DNA of 64,000 nucleotides from JALNZF01 sp964447405. GTDB taxonomy: Bacteria > Nitrospirota > UBA9217. The translations under genes were made by a program, and so were the position numbers. The stretch covers positions 558,001 to 622,000 of the forward strand of contig CAYUSP010000001.1 in NCBI GenBank assembly GCA_964447405.1, given 5' to 3'. Below the pieces are notes generated by a model, which was given only the letters and a program-made list of their open reading frames with translations, had not been told where the DNA came from and ran no database searches. Shown in pieces: positions 18,281-29,593 of this stretch; positions within the stretch are counted from its first letter, which is position 1, and the number at the start of each line of letters is the position of its first letter.

Positions 18281-19498
18281 ATGGCAACAAGCGTATTTAC
18301 TTGGGAAGGTAAAACACGTCAGGGGACGGTTCAAAAGGGCGAGATCTCAGCAAACAACAAGGAAGAAGTTATTGCGCTCCTGCGCAAACAGAATATATTG
18401 CCGATCAACGTCGCTGCAAAATCACGCGAGATCAAACTGTCGTTCGGAGCACCAAAAGTCACGGATAAGGACGTGGTGATCATGACGAGACAGCTGGCGA
18501 CGATGATCGACGCAGGCTTGCCGCTTGTCCAGTGTCTCGATATTCTCGGCACCCAGACTGAGAATGTGACCTTGGCGAAAACGATCGGACAGGTGAGGTC
18601 CGATATTGAGAGCGGCGCCACCTTCGCTGATTCCCTTAAAAAACACCCGAAAGTCTTTGATAACCTCTATGTCAACATGGTTGCTGCTGGAGAGGCGGGC
18701 GGTATTCTTGATACCATCCTGCAACGACTTGCATCCTACATGGAAAAATTCGCGAAGATCAAAAGACAGATCAAGTCAGCCATGATTTACCCTTCCGTAA
18801 TTCTCTTTGTAGCAGTATCCGTCGTGGCCCTTCTGATGGTTGTGGTCGTCCCCATGCTTGCCAACATGTTCGCTGATATGGGCCAGGCCTTGCCCTGGCC
18901 CACCCGGATTGTGATCGCGATCAGCAACTTTCTCAAGGGGATTGGCGGTGTGGCCATTCTTGCCGCTATTATAGGATTTTTCGTCGCATTGAAGCAGTTC
19001 AGGAAAACGGAAAAAGGGTTGCGATTGACCGATTCGATTGCATTGAAAGTGCCGGTTGCAGGCTCTCTCATTCAGCGCGTTGCAGTTGCCAAGTTCACCC
19101 GCACGCTGGGTACGCTTATGACAAGCGGCGTGCCTATTCTGGAAGGGCTTCTGATCGTATCGCGCACTGCCGGCAATAAGGTAGTTGAGGACGCAGTCGT
19201 ATTCACCAGGCAAAGCGTGAGCGAAGGTAAAACACTCGCGGAACCGCTGTCGAAAGCCAAGGTATTTCCGGCCATGGTCACTCAGATGATCTCGGTGGGA
19301 GAAGCCACGGGAGCACTTGATAATATGTTGAACAAGATAGCTGATTTTTACGATGATGAGGTTGATTCAGCCGTATCTGCGCTTACGTCCATGCTGGAAC
19401 CCATGCTCATGATCTTTCTCGGCGTTACTGTTGGTTTTGTGATCATAGCCATGTACATGCCGATATTCCAGATGGGTTCATTGGCGGGGGGCAAATAA
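18281..19498 (+). CDS. pilC: Type IV pilus inner-membrane platform protein PilC (GspF family)
   Basis: A 405-residue polytopic protein that anchors and couples the PilB/PilT motors. Two homologous GspF cytoplasmic domains (residues about 70-190 and 270-395) each precede hydrophobic segments: about 168-195, 215-240 and near the C-terminus (about 370-395). The N-terminal FTWEGKTRQG is typical. GAGGTGAAG precedes the ATG. It sits between pilT and pilS. Confidence 0.96.
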   Translation: MATSVFTWEGKTRQGTVQKGEISANNKEEVIALLRKQNILPINVAAKSREIKLSFGAPKVTDKDVVIMTRQLATMIDAGLPLVQCLDILGTQTENVTLAKTIGQVRSDIESGATFADSLKKHPKVFDNLYVNMVAAGEAGGILDTILQRLASYMEKFAKIKRQIKSAMIYPSVILFVAVSVVALLMVVVVPMLANMFADMGQALPWPTRIVIAISNFLKGIGGVAILAAIIGFFVALKQFRKTEKGLRLTDSIALKVPVAGSLIQRVAVAKFTRTLGTLMTSGVPILEGLLIVSRTAGNKVVEDAVVFTRQSVSEGKTLAEPLSKAKVFPAMVTQMISVGEATGALDNMLNKIADFYDDEVDSAVSALTSMLEPMLMIFLGVTVGFVIIAMYMPIFQMGSLAGGK

Positions 19499-19505
19499 CC
19501 ACACC

Positions 19506-21170
19506 GTGCCGCACGAGTTCTTAAAAGAAGAATCCGCCGTCCGCATAAAGCTGCTGATGTGGAGCAGGGTTATTCTCGCAAGCATCCTGGTTGGCAGCCT
19601 GTTCTTCTTCCGGCAGCGTTACAAAGTTTTTTCCTTCAATACAGCCCATCTTTTCTATTTTCTTATTGCTGTCTACGCGCTGACCGTTCTTTACCTCTCA
19701 ATCCTTCGAAAATCCGACAAACTGCTTATCCTCACTTATCTGCAGGCCTCCATAGATATTTTATTAGTAACGTTTCTCGTGTATCTCACCGGAGGCATAG
19801 ACAGCGGCTTCACGCTGCTATACCACCTGGCCATCATTTCCTCGAGCATCCTGCTGTATCGACAAGGCGGATACCTGTCCGCATCGCTTGCGAGCATATT
19901 GTACGGGCTGATGCTGGACCTGCAGTATTATAATGTCCCCGGTTTTTCCCAAAGCCAGAATTTTACGGCCATGCAGGTGCTGTACCAGGTATTTATCAGC
20001 ATTCTGTCGTTTTATATCATGGCGCTGCTGAGCGGTTATCTTGCGGAGCGCCTTAGAAGGACCAGGCAGGAACTCCGGGAAAAAAGCATTAATTTCGAAG
20101 ACCTTCGGGTCTTGCAGGATCATATCCTGAGGAGCGTTGGCAGCGGCATCCTTACCATGGATTTGCAGGGTAATATCGCTTCATGGAATCCCGCTGCGGA
20201 GAGCGTAACTGGATATAGTCATGAAGAGATTAATAACTGCTGGAAGCAGGTTTTTGCGGAGAGTATCAAGGGAATTTTTGGTCATGCTGACTCTATGAGA
20301 GAAAAGCCATTCAGGTTCAATGGTCAAATCGTAAAGAAGAATGGAGAAAAAGCACTGCTCGGCATGACGGCATCGCTTCTTCGGGACGAGGCGAACACCG
20401 TGCGCGGCATTATCCTTGTCTTTCAGGATATAACAAAACTGGTTGAAATGGAGGACCAGGTACGCCGGCAGGATCGGTTGGCATCGGTGGGCAGTTTAGC
20501 CGCCGGTATTGCTCACGAAATCCGGAATCCTCTGGCATCAATCAGCGGATCCATACAGGTGCTCAAAAGCGAACTCGAACTCAAGGATGACAATAAACAC
20601 CTCATGGAAATCGTCGTACGGGAGGCAGACCGGTTGAACACGATTATTTCAGAACTCCTGGAATATGCCCGCCCCAGGAATGCGCAGAACGAGCAGGTCG
20701 GGCTGGCATCCATACTGGATGATACGGTAATGCTTTTAAAAAACAGCGGGAATGTGAGCAAAGAGATCACGTACATCAGGGAGGTCGACCCGCTCATTGT
20801 GCTCCAAGGGGATTCCCAACGACTGCGACAGGTTTTTTGGAATCTCTTGATCAATGCTTGCCAGGCAATGCAAACAGGAGGTGTACTCACGATAAAAGCA
20901 GTGCAATACGTTCATGATGACGAAGATACCTCCTGGTGTGAGATCCTCATTTCTGACACGGGAATCGGCATTGCTCAAGGCAGCATCGACCGGATATTCG
21001 ATCCGTTTTATACCACCAAAAATGGCGGTACGGGTCTTGGTTTGGCTGTTGCATACAGGATCATTGATGATCACCAAGGGACGATAACGGTTGAAAGCGT
21101 GCCGGGTAAAGGGACTACGTTCAGGGTCAGACTCCCCATGAACGATGAGATGGCAGCATCACGGTTATAG
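19506..21170 (+). CDS. pilS: Sensor histidine kinase PilS (NtrB-like)
   Basis: A 554-residue membrane sensor kinase. Six hydrophobic segments occupy residues about 15-185. A PAS domain (about 205-310, with ILTMDLQGNIASWNPAAESV) and the catalytic core follow. The core has H-box AHEIRNPL (His near 337), N-box NLLINACQAM, and G boxes DTGIGIA, FDPFYTTK and GGTGLGLAVAYRI. PilS normally monitors pilin in the membrane and phosphorylates PilR. The GTG at 19506, 7 bp after pilC, was chosen; an ATG at 19557 would shorten the N-terminus before the first membrane helix. Confidence 0.9.
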   Translation: MPHEFLKEESAVRIKLLMWSRVILASILVGSLFFFRQRYKVFSFNTAHLFYFLIAVYALTVLYLSILRKSDKLLILTYLQASIDILLVTFLVYLTGGIDSGFTLLYHLAIISSSILLYRQGGYLSASLASILYGLMLDLQYYNVPGFSQSQNFTAMQVLYQVFISILSFYIMALLSGYLAERLRRTRQELREKSINFEDLRVLQDHILRSVGSGILTMDLQGNIASWNPAAESVTGYSHEEINNCWKQVFAESIKGIFGHADSMREKPFRFNGQIVKKNGEKALLGMTASLLRDEANTVRGIILVFQDITKLVEMEDQVRRQDRLASVGSLAAGIAHEIRNPLASISGSIQVLKSELELKDDNKHLMEIVVREADRLNTIISELLEYARPRNAQNEQVGLASILDDTVMLLKNSGNVSKEITYIREVDPLIVLQGDSQRLRQVFWNLLINACQAMQTGGVLTIKAVQYVHDDEDTSWCEILISDTGIGIAQGSIDRIFDPFYTTKNGGTGLGLAVAYRIIDDHQGTITVESVPGKGTTFRVRLPMNDEMAASRL

Positions 21171-21191
21171 GCGCGGAAGGATGGCAGTGTT

Positions 21192-22565
<1,374 letters not shown>

Positions 22566-22635
22566 GCCGGCTGGTGTTACGCACGAACAATACTTTCCAT
22601 GACAGGCAAGCGCTGAAGCAGAGTCGAGTTTTTGA

Positions 22636-22664
22636 TTGCAAATCACCTGTGATTCCGATACAAT
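22636..22664 (+). promoter_or_regulatory. Sigma-70 promoter for the ubiD-family gene
   Basis: TTGCAA (22636-22641), a 17-bp spacer and TACAAT (22659-22664). The predicted transcription start (about 22671) is 2-3 nt before the ATG at 22674, which lacks any Shine-Dalgarno sequence. Confidence 0.6.
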
Positions 22665-22673
22665 CCAATTCCC

Positions 22674-24152
22674 ATGGCATATGAAACGTTAAGAGATTTT
22701 ATCTCGCTTCTGGAGAAGAAGGGCGAACTGGTCAGGATAAAAGCCTTGGTCAGTTCAGACCTGGAAATTGCAGAGATAACCGATCGGGTCTCAAAGGGCA
22801 GGGGAACCGCGAATAAGGCGCTCCTGTTCGAGCGGGTCTCCGGATCGGCATTCCCGGTGCTCACGAATGCCTTCGGGTCCATGCAGCGGATGTGTCTGGC
22901 GCTCGAGGTCGGCGATCTTGACGATATCGGCAAGAGAATCAAGGATATTATCGATCCCGCAAGCCTCTTTCCGGGTCCCGGCGCGGGGATCATGGACAAG
23001 ATCGGCATGCTGCCTAAACTCGCGGAACTCTCCAACTACTTTCCCAAGACGCTCAAAAAAGCTCCCTGCCAGGACATTGTGCTGACCGGCGATCAGGTTG
23101 ACCTCTTCAAACTCCCCATTCTAAAGTGCTGGCCAGCAGATGGTGGCAGATTTATCACGCTTCCCATGGTCTGCACAGTTGATCCGGGCACGAATATCAC
23201 GAACGTTGGAATGTACCGAATGCAGGTCTTTGACCGAGCCACGACGGGCATGCACTGGCACAAACACAAGGATGGGGCGCGGCATTATCAGCACTATGAA
23301 AAGACCGGAACGCGAATGGAAGTGGCTGTCGCTTTAGGAGGAGATCCCTCCATCATTTATGCATCGACCGCGCCGCTGCCGCCGGCAATCGGTGAATTTC
23401 TGTTTGCCGGTTTTCTGAGGAACAAACCGCTCGAAGTGGTGCAATGCAAGACAGTGAACGTGCGTGTCCCCGCGGAAGCGGAATTTATCCTGGAGGGGTA
23501 TGTAGACCCCCAGGAGAGACGCATTGAAGGCCCCTTCGGAGATCATACCGGGTATTATTCAGAAGCTGACGAATACCCGGTCTTCCATGTAACTGCTATT
23601 ACCCATCGCAAGGATGCTATCTACCCGGCAACGCTGGTGGGAAGGCCTCCGCAAGAGGACGCTTATCTTGGAAAAGCGACTGAAAGGATTTTTCTGCCGC
23701 TTCTTCAAATGGTTGCTCCGGATATATTGGACATGGACCTGCCTGTGGAGGGGGTATTCCACAACAATGTGATCGTAAAAATACGAAAACGGTATCCAGG
23801 ACATGGGAAAAAGGCCATTCATACGATCTGGGGAACCGGCATGCTCATGCTCTCCAAGTTTGTCATTGTCTGCGATGAAGATGTGAACATCCATGATTAC
23901 TCCGAGGTCACCTGGAAGGTCATGAACCATGTAGATCCGCAGCGCGATGTCATCATTGCCGATGGTCCGCTGGATATTCTCGACCACTCCTGTCCGCAGA
24001 TCGGGTTCGGAGGCAAAATGGGCATTGACGCAACCCGCAAAGGTCCGGGTGAAGGATTTACCCGTCCCTGGCCTGACGAGATTGTCATGTCACCGCATAT
24101 CCGGCTGTTGGTAGAGCAGCGATGGAAGGAGTACGGTTTTTCACAGGGATAA
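22674..24152 (+). CDS. ubiD: UbiD-family prenylated-FMN decarboxylase
   Basis: A 492-residue enzyme of the UbiD family, which decarboxylates 3-polyprenyl-4-hydroxybenzoate-like or related aromatic acids using prenylated FMN made by UbiX. Family segments include NVGMYRMQVFD, GMHWHKHKDGARHY and the catalytic glutamate region EGPFGDHTGYYS (residue about 285). Length matches E. coli UbiD. No ubiX or other quinone gene is adjacent, so it may serve ubiquinone or menaquinone synthesis; in this kind of anaerobe a menaquinone role is more likely (inference). The gene appears leaderless. Confidence 0.88.
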   Translation: MAYETLRDFISLLEKKGELVRIKALVSSDLEIAEITDRVSKGRGTANKALLFERVSGSAFPVLTNAFGSMQRMCLALEVGDLDDIGKRIKDIIDPASLFPGPGAGIMDKIGMLPKLAELSNYFPKTLKKAPCQDIVLTGDQVDLFKLPILKCWPADGGRFITLPMVCTVDPGTNITNVGMYRMQVFDRATTGMHWHKHKDGARHYQHYEKTGTRMEVAVALGGDPSIIYASTAPLPPAIGEFLFAGFLRNKPLEVVQCKTVNVRVPAEAEFILEGYVDPQERRIEGPFGDHTGYYSEADEYPVFHVTAITHRKDAIYPATLVGRPPQEDAYLGKATERIFLPLLQMVAPDILDMDLPVEGVFHNNVIVKIRKRYPGHGKKAIHTIWGTGMLMLSKFVIVCDEDVNIHDYSEVTWKVMNHVDPQRDVIIADGPLDILDHSCPQIGFGGKMGIDATRKGPGEGFTRPWPDEIVMSPHIRLLVEQRWKEYGFSQG

Positions 24153-24182
24153 ACCGTGCGGCGGCGGACCTACTGATCATCT

Positions 24183-25517
24183 ATGCTGTTCTTCGAACTA
24201 ATTCTCATTGTCTTGCTCATATTTCTGAACGGATTTTTTTCAGCGGCTGAAATTTCCCTTATTTCGCTGCGCAAGAGCCGCGTTCGTCATCTAGTTAAAA
24301 AAGGCATGGCGCAAGCCGGGAAGATACAAAGGCTGCAGGAGGAACCCGAGCGATTTCTTGCCACGATCCAGATCGGTGTTACGTTGATAGGCACCCTCGC
24401 CGCCACGCTCGGCGGAGTCATCGCGGTTGAACGCATCAAACCTTTGTTCGCTTCATTGCCCATGGAATTCGCTCAACGGGCTGCAGAACCTCTTGCGGTT
24501 GGTGTAATCGTTGGATTGATCACCTATGTAACCCTCGTATTCGGAGAACTCGTTCCGAAATCCCTGGCAATACGCTATTCGGAAAAGATCGCGTTTTTTA
24601 CCGCTGCTCCGATCGATGTACTTTCCAAATTATTCCGCTGGGCTCTGAAAATACTCTCGTCTTCCAGCAGGTGCGTTATCGCGCTTTTCGTGCCTGCAGG
24701 ACAGCAGGAGACTGCTCTCGTGTCTGAAGATGAAGTAAAGTACTTGATCAAGGAAGGTCGCAAGAGCGGCGTTTTTGAACCATCAGAAGAGGATTTGATT
24801 CACAGCGTATTCCGTTTTACCGATACGGTGGTTAAGGAGGTCATGGTACCGCGAACAGAGATAACAGCGGTCGAAGCCGCGAGCGATCTCGACGCGATAC
24901 TGCGGACCATGAACGAAAAAGGATTCTCACGGTTGCCTGTTTATGCTGGAACGATTGACAATGTCATCGGCATTGTGTATCTGAAGGATATTCTCGCGCT
25001 TCACATGGAAAAGAAGCCATTTCATCTCGATCGGGTCATTCGCAAACCCTATATCGTACCTCCCAACAAAAGCGTCAGCGTTCTTCTCAGGGAAATGCGG
25101 GAAAAACGCATTCATCTTGCCCTTGTGGGAGACGAGTACGGGGGCACCGATGGTCTTGTAGCAATGGAAGATCTGATCGAAGAGATTGTCGGCGATATCA
25201 GGGATGAGAAAGAAAAAGTTTTTCGTGAAATAGAAGAGATTGCCGCGAACCGGTATATTGTTGACGGCAGGACAGGTATTGAAAAGGTGGATGAAGCACT
25301 CGGCGTACATATTCCGGAGAGTGAATTTGAAACGATCGGTGGTTTCGTCTTGGGTCTCTTTGGAAGACTGCCTGCGGAAGGCGACCAGATAAAATATGAA
25401 AATCTTATGTTCACCGTGCTTCGGCTGCGGAAGAACAGAATATCCCGTGTGCGTATACTAAAATATCTGCCGGATAACGAGACGAGGAGTGACCATGACG
25501 ATGCCGCTGGTGCTTGA
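24183..25517 (+). CDS. CNNM/HlyC-CorC family transporter-like membrane protein
   Basis: A 444-residue protein with an N-terminal DUF21 (CNNM) membrane domain: residues 1-20 give a helix ending in LNGFFSAAEISLI, with further helices to about 165. A CBS-domain pair follows (about 200-330, VMVPRTEITAV and EYGGTDGLVAMEDLIEEIVGDI). A CorC/HlyC C-terminal domain (about 350-430) completes it. CNNM relatives mediate Mg2+ or Co2+ efflux. The 'hemolysin' name often given to this family is historical. The 3' end overlaps purC by 23 bp. Confidence 0.88.
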   Translation: MLFFELILIVLLIFLNGFFSAAEISLISLRKSRVRHLVKKGMAQAGKIQRLQEEPERFLATIQIGVTLIGTLAATLGGVIAVERIKPLFASLPMEFAQRAAEPLAVGVIVGLITYVTLVFGELVPKSLAIRYSEKIAFFTAAPIDVLSKLFRWALKILSSSSRCVIALFVPAGQQETALVSEDEVKYLIKEGRKSGVFEPSEEDLIHSVFRFTDTVVKEVMVPRTEITAVEAASDLDAILRTMNEKGFSRLPVYAGTIDNVIGIVYLKDILALHMEKKPFHLDRVIRKPYIVPPNKSVSVLLREMREKRIHLALVGDEYGGTDGLVAMEDLIEEIVGDIRDEKEKVFREIEEIAANRYIVDGRTGIEKVDEALGVHIPESEFETIGGFVLGLFGRLPAEGDQIKYENLMFTVLRLRKNRISRVRILKYLPDNETRSDHDDAAGA

Positions 25518-26379
25518 GACGAATCTGGAGGGATTGAAACCTCCCAAAAGAGGTAAGGTGAGGGACATCTATGATATGGGTGATGTTCTCCTGATTGTTG
25601 CCACGGACAGGATATCCGCATTTGATGTGGTACTGCCGAATGCAATTCCTGAAAAAGGGCGCGTTCTGACACAGATATCAAAATACTGGTTCTCGAAGAC
25701 AGACGACTTGGTCAAAAACCATCTGATCACCATGGAGGTCAGAGATTATCCCGCTGAATGCAGACAGCATGCCGCATTGCTCGAAGGCAGGAGCATGCTG
25801 GTGAAAAAATCGAGGCCGCTCCCGGTGGAATGCATAGTACGCGGATATCTTACCGGTTCCGGACTCAAGGAATATAAAGCTACCGGTTCCACGAGCGGAA
25901 TCAAGCTGCCAGTTGGTCTCATCGAGGCATCCCGGTTGCCGGAACCTCTTTTCACACCGTCGACCAAGGCGGAGGCCGGCGAACATGATGCGAATATCGA
26001 TTTCAGCACTGTCGTGAAGCTTGTAGGGGCGAAAACAGCCGAGCAGCTCAGAACATATACACTGGCTATTTACAAAAGAGCCTGCGAGCTTGCCGAGCCG
26101 CGTGGCATTATTATCGCCGACACCAAACTCGAATTCGGGATATTGAACGATGAGGTGATCCTGATCGACGAGATACTGACACCTGATTCTTCGCGGTTCT
26201 GGCCGAAACAGGATTATCAGGAGGGTGTGGTGCAGAAGAGCTTTGACAAGCAGTTCGTGCGTGACTATCTTCTGACGCTCAAATGGGACCAGAAGCCTCC
26301 TGCACCATCGCTTCCTGCGGATGTGATAACCAAAACAAGCGATAAATACCGGGAAGCGCTTGCCTTATTGACCTTATGA
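25495..26379 (+). CDS. purC: Phosphoribosylaminoimidazole-succinocarboxamide synthase
   Basis: A 294-residue SAICAR synthetase joining aspartate to CAIR in purine biosynthesis. Characteristic pieces are RGKVRDIYD, TDRISAFDVVLPN, VECIVRGYLTGSG and TKLEFGI, followed by EILTPDSSRFW. A GTG (25489) and ATGs (25495, 25501) compete as starts. GAGGAG at 25483-25488 places the ribosome best on 25495. It lies inside the tail of the CNNM gene, so translational coupling is likely. Confidence 0.96.
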   Translation: MTMPLVLETNLEGLKPPKRGKVRDIYDMGDVLLIVATDRISAFDVVLPNAIPEKGRVLTQISKYWFSKTDDLVKNHLITMEVRDYPAECRQHAALLEGRSMLVKKSRPLPVECIVRGYLTGSGLKEYKATGSTSGIKLPVGLIEASRLPEPLFTPSTKAEAGEHDANIDFSTVVKLVGAKTAEQLRTYTLAIYKRACELAEPRGIIIADTKLEFGILNDEVILIDEILTPDSSRFWPKQDYQEGVVQKSFDKQFVRDYLLTLKWDQKPPAPSLPADVITKTSDKYREALALLTL

Positions 26380-26401
26380 GCTATGCGCGACCCGTTTACG
26401 C

Positions 26402-26430
26402 TTGACGGTAGCGGAGCGAATACGTATAAT
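26402..26430 (+). promoter_or_regulatory. Sigma-70 promoter for lysS
   Basis: TTGACG (26402-26407), a 17-bp spacer and a perfect TATAAT (26425-26430), leaving a leader of about 35 nt to the lysS ATG. Confidence 0.88.
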
Positions 26431-26471
26431 CAATTTTCGTTTTTGTTATGGTTACTGGGAAAGGGTGTTCA

Positions 26472-27953
26472 ATGGATGATTACAATGATCTGATCCTGCA
26501 GCGCTTTAAGAAGCTCGAGGAGATCAGCGCTCTGGGTTTTAAAAATTATGCGGGGAAATTCGACGTAACTGCATCTGCTGCATTGCTGTCCGACAAGTAT
26601 GGCACCGCCACCAAGGAAGAACTTGAGAAGGACCGCATCCACGTTGCGCTGGCCGGAAGGGTTGTTGCCATGCGGAGCTTTGGCAAAGCGAGTTTCAGCC
26701 ACATCCAGGACGGATCAGGAAAGAGCCAGCTCTATTTTCAGAAAAACACTCTCGGAGAAGCGCAATATGCTCTTTTCAAAAAGCTCGACATAGGCGATTT
26801 TATCGGCATAAAAGGTTTTCTTTTCAGGACCAAAACCAATGAGTTGACGGTCGATGTCGAGGAGTTTGTGCTTCTTACCAAGTCGCTGCGCCCCCTGCCT
26901 GAAAAATGGCACGGGCTCACGGATGTTGAACTGCGCTATCGGCAACGATATGTGGACCTGATCGTCAATCCCGAAGTAAAGAACGTATTCCTGCTCCGAA
27001 CCCGGATAGTCCACGCTATCCGAAATTTTCTAAACTCGCGCGGGTATATTGAAGTGGAAACGCCGATGATGCAGTCTATCCCCGGCGGTGCCACTGCCAG
27101 ACCGTTCAAAACCCATCATAATGCGCTGGATATGGACCTTTACCTTCGCATCGCACCCGAGCTGTACTTGAAGCGCCTCCTGGTAGGAGGGTTTGAAAAG
27201 ATCTATGAGATCAACCGGAATTTCCGGAATGAAGGCATCTCGACACGGCATAATCCCGAGTTCACGATGCTGGAGTTCTATACTGCTTATGCTGATTATC
27301 GGGACCTTATGGACATGACAGAACACATGATCAGCTCCGTAGCGAGCGAGGTTCTCGGCACCCAGGAAGTCGAATACGAAGGACATCGCATCAATCTGAC
27401 ACCGCCCTGGAAAAAGATCCGGTATGTGGACGCCCTGGTTGAGCAGGGAGTCCCCGAAGAGGTTCTCACGGACATCGGAAAGGCTCAGGCATATGCCAGA
27501 AAGCTCGGAGCAAAGCTGACCGGAAGCGAGCCGATGGGTAAAGTTCTGAATGAATTATTCGAAGCGCTGGTCGAGCCCAAACTGCTGCAGCCGACGTTTA
27601 TCACTGACTACCCAACCGATATTTCGCCACTCTCAAAGAAATGTGAGGATAATCCGGAATTCGTCGAGCGTTTCGAACTATTCATTGTGGGCCGCGAACT
27701 TGCCAACGCCTTTTCAGAACTGAATGACCCGGTTGATCAAAAACAGAGGTTCCTTCACCAGGTTTCGGAGCGGGAAGCTGGCGACGATGAAGCACACCAG
27801 ATGGATGAGGATTTCATCAGAGCGCTCGAATACGGTATGCCGCCTGCCGCAGGAGAAGGAATCGGCATTGACCGGCTGGTAATGCTCCTGACCGGATCCA
27901 GTTCTATTCGTGATGTGATCCTCTTCCCTCAGATGAAAGCGGAAAAACCATGA
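26472..27953 (+). CDS. lysS: Lysyl-tRNA synthetase, class II
   Basis: A 493-residue aminoacyl-tRNA synthetase. An N-terminal OB-fold anticodon-binding domain (residues about 50-160) is followed by the class II catalytic core with motif 1 (about 180-215), motif 2 FRNEGISTRHNPEFTMLEFY (about 255) and motif 3 GEGIGIDRLVMLLT near the C-terminus. An upstream in-frame ATG at 26448 was rejected because AAAGGG lies at proper distance before 26472. Length is typical. Confidence 0.97.
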   Translation: MDDYNDLILQRFKKLEEISALGFKNYAGKFDVTASAALLSDKYGTATKEELEKDRIHVALAGRVVAMRSFGKASFSHIQDGSGKSQLYFQKNTLGEAQYALFKKLDIGDFIGIKGFLFRTKTNELTVDVEEFVLLTKSLRPLPEKWHGLTDVELRYRQRYVDLIVNPEVKNVFLLRTRIVHAIRNFLNSRGYIEVETPMMQSIPGGATARPFKTHHNALDMDLYLRIAPELYLKRLLVGGFEKIYEINRNFRNEGISTRHNPEFTMLEFYTAYADYRDLMDMTEHMISSVASEVLGTQEVEYEGHRINLTPPWKKIRYVDALVEQGVPEEVLTDIGKAQAYARKLGAKLTGSEPMGKVLNELFEALVEPKLLQPTFITDYPTDISPLSKKCEDNPEFVERFELFIVGRELANAFSELNDPVDQKQRFLHQVSEREAGDDEAHQMDEDFIRALEYGMPPAAGEGIGIDRLVMLLTGSSSIRDVILFPQMKAEKP

Positions 27954-28044
27954 TGCAGGATGCCGGATCCAAGATACAGCAGGAGTGTTCTGCAAAAACA
28001 TTCTTCAAGGTCATGCATCATGAATTGTGCATCGTGTATCAATT

Positions 28045-29280
28045 ATGAAGCTCCCCTACGAAATATTCATTAGCTTGCGGTATTTAAAAACTAAAAAGCG
28101 ATACGGCACCGTATCGCTCAACACCTTTATATCCATTGCGGGAGTGGTCATTGGTGTGGCAACCTCTATTATCACCCTTGCAGTGATGACCGGTTTCCAA
28201 GGCTATTTTCGCGATAAGATACTTTCGGCCATGCCGCATATCGTGGTTATGGAGTTCTCCGGAGCGGGTGTCAAGGACCAGAAGGCGCTTCAGGAGAAGG
28301 TCGAACGCATTGCACATGTCAAAGCTACAACTCCCTTTATCTATGGACAATCGATGGTCACGAGCAGCGATCGCATGCAGGGGGTCGTGGTACGGGGAAT
28401 CGATCCAACAACCGAGGTCAATGTTACCGATCTCGCAAAGAACATGACCCATGGTTCTTTGAACGATCTACATGTCGCTGAAAAGAAGCTGCCTGGCATT
28501 ATCATTGGCGAGGACCTTGCGCGAAAATTAGCGGTATCTACCGGCGATACCATTACCATGGTGAATCCGCTTGGTGAAGAATCCTCCATGGGTGTTATTC
28601 CGAAGATGAGGAAGTTTTCGCTCGTCGGAACATTTGATGCGGGTATGTACGACTATAATACCGGTTTTGTTTATATTGCTCTTTCTGAAGCGCAGAAATT
28701 TTTCGATATGCCGGGGAAAGTAAGCGGGGTGCAGGTGCGTATAGATGATATCTATCAGGCGGATGCAATAGCAAAGGCTATTCAGGCATCGGTTGGCTAC
28801 CCCTTTTATACGAGAAACTGGATGGAAATGAACAAAAATTTCTTTTCAGCGCTTTTGCTGGAAAAGATCGGCATGTCCCTGATTCTGGTGGTGATCATCA
28901 TTGTTGCATCATTTAACATCATCGGCACCTTGACCATGATTGTCATGGAGAAAAGCCGTGAGATTGCCATCCTCAAATCAATGGGTTCGCCGGCGCGGAG
29001 CATCATGAATATTTTTATGTTTGCGGGAGTTGCCATTGGAAGCCTGGGAACGCTGATCGGCACGGTTATTGGCTACGGAGCAGTTGCTGTAATAGTAAAA
29101 ACCGATATCATTGCGTTGCCTAAGGATGTATACCAGGTCAGTCATTTACCGCTGTCGATTTCCGGATTCGACGTATTTCTCATTGCATTGACCTCGGTGA
29201 TGATCTGCTTTGCCGCTACGATCTATCCCTCATGGCAGGCGGCGAAACAGGACCCTGTGGAAGTATTGCGTTATGAGTAA
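28045..29280 (+). CDS. lolC: Lipoprotein-releasing ABC transporter permease LolC/E family
   Basis: A 411-residue permease with MacB/FtsX topology. One N-terminal membrane helix (about 20-45) precedes a large periplasmic domain (about 50-265), and three C-terminal helices follow (about 270-400). The starting MKLPYEIFISLRYLKTKK and the signature TLTMIVMEKSREIAILKSMG identify the LolC/LolE family. With LolD it extracts mature lipoproteins from the inner membrane for delivery by LolA. Only one permease gene is present, so it may act as a homodimer. The frame opens at a GTG (28027); the ATG at 28045 matches the family N-terminus. Confidence 0.9.
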   Translation: MKLPYEIFISLRYLKTKKRYGTVSLNTFISIAGVVIGVATSIITLAVMTGFQGYFRDKILSAMPHIVVMEFSGAGVKDQKALQEKVERIAHVKATTPFIYGQSMVTSSDRMQGVVVRGIDPTTEVNVTDLAKNMTHGSLNDLHVAEKKLPGIIIGEDLARKLAVSTGDTITMVNPLGEESSMGVIPKMRKFSLVGTFDAGMYDYNTGFVYIALSEAQKFFDMPGKVSGVQVRIDDIYQADAIAKAIQASVGYPFYTRNWMEMNKNFFSALLLEKIGMSLILVVIIIVASFNIIGTLTMIVMEKSREIAILKSMGSPARSIMNIFMFAGVAIGSLGTLIGTVIGYGAVAVIVKTDIIALPKDVYQVSHLPLSISGFDVFLIALTSVMICFAATIYPSWQAAKQDPVEVLRYE

Positions 29281-29327
29281 TATGCGATTATGGAACATAA
29301 ACGACAAAGATTAAAAGGAGATCACGC

Positions 29328-29567
29328 ATGGCACAAAAAGGCGGCAAGGTGAAACGGTTCCTGTTGATATTCCTCCTGATCGCATTGGTGGCGATCGTCT
29401 TCATACTCATGGGAGGCGACAAGATCCTGACGTCAACGGGGAAGAATATCGAGAAGGTCGGCAAACAGGCAGGGGAGATCAAATCGAAGATTGAGGAAAA
29501 GGCGGCTGATACAGGGAAAGCAGTGGAAAAGGTCATCGACACGGTAAAACCTGGGGAAAAGAAATAG
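29328..29567 (+). CDS. Small membrane-anchored protein between lolC and lolD
   Basis: A 79-residue protein not assigned to any known family. It begins with a basic MAQKGGKVKR, then one hydrophobic helix (about residues 11-28). The rest is a Lys/Glu-rich amphipathic region (residues about 35-79) with repeated K/E/A helical pattern and a short terminal VKPGEKK. A strong AAGGAG site precedes the ATG, so translation is likely. It sits between the LolC permease and the LolD ATPase genes, 47 bp after the first. Its stop TAG overlaps the possible upstream start of lolD. A role in the Lol complex is an inference from position only. Confidence 0.65.
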   Translation: MAQKGGKVKRFLLIFLLIALVAIVFILMGGDKILTSTGKNIEKVGKQAGEIKSKIEEKAADTGKAVEKVIDTVKPGEKK

Positions 29568-29593
29568 AACCGCCGCTTATCCATACGGAAGAA

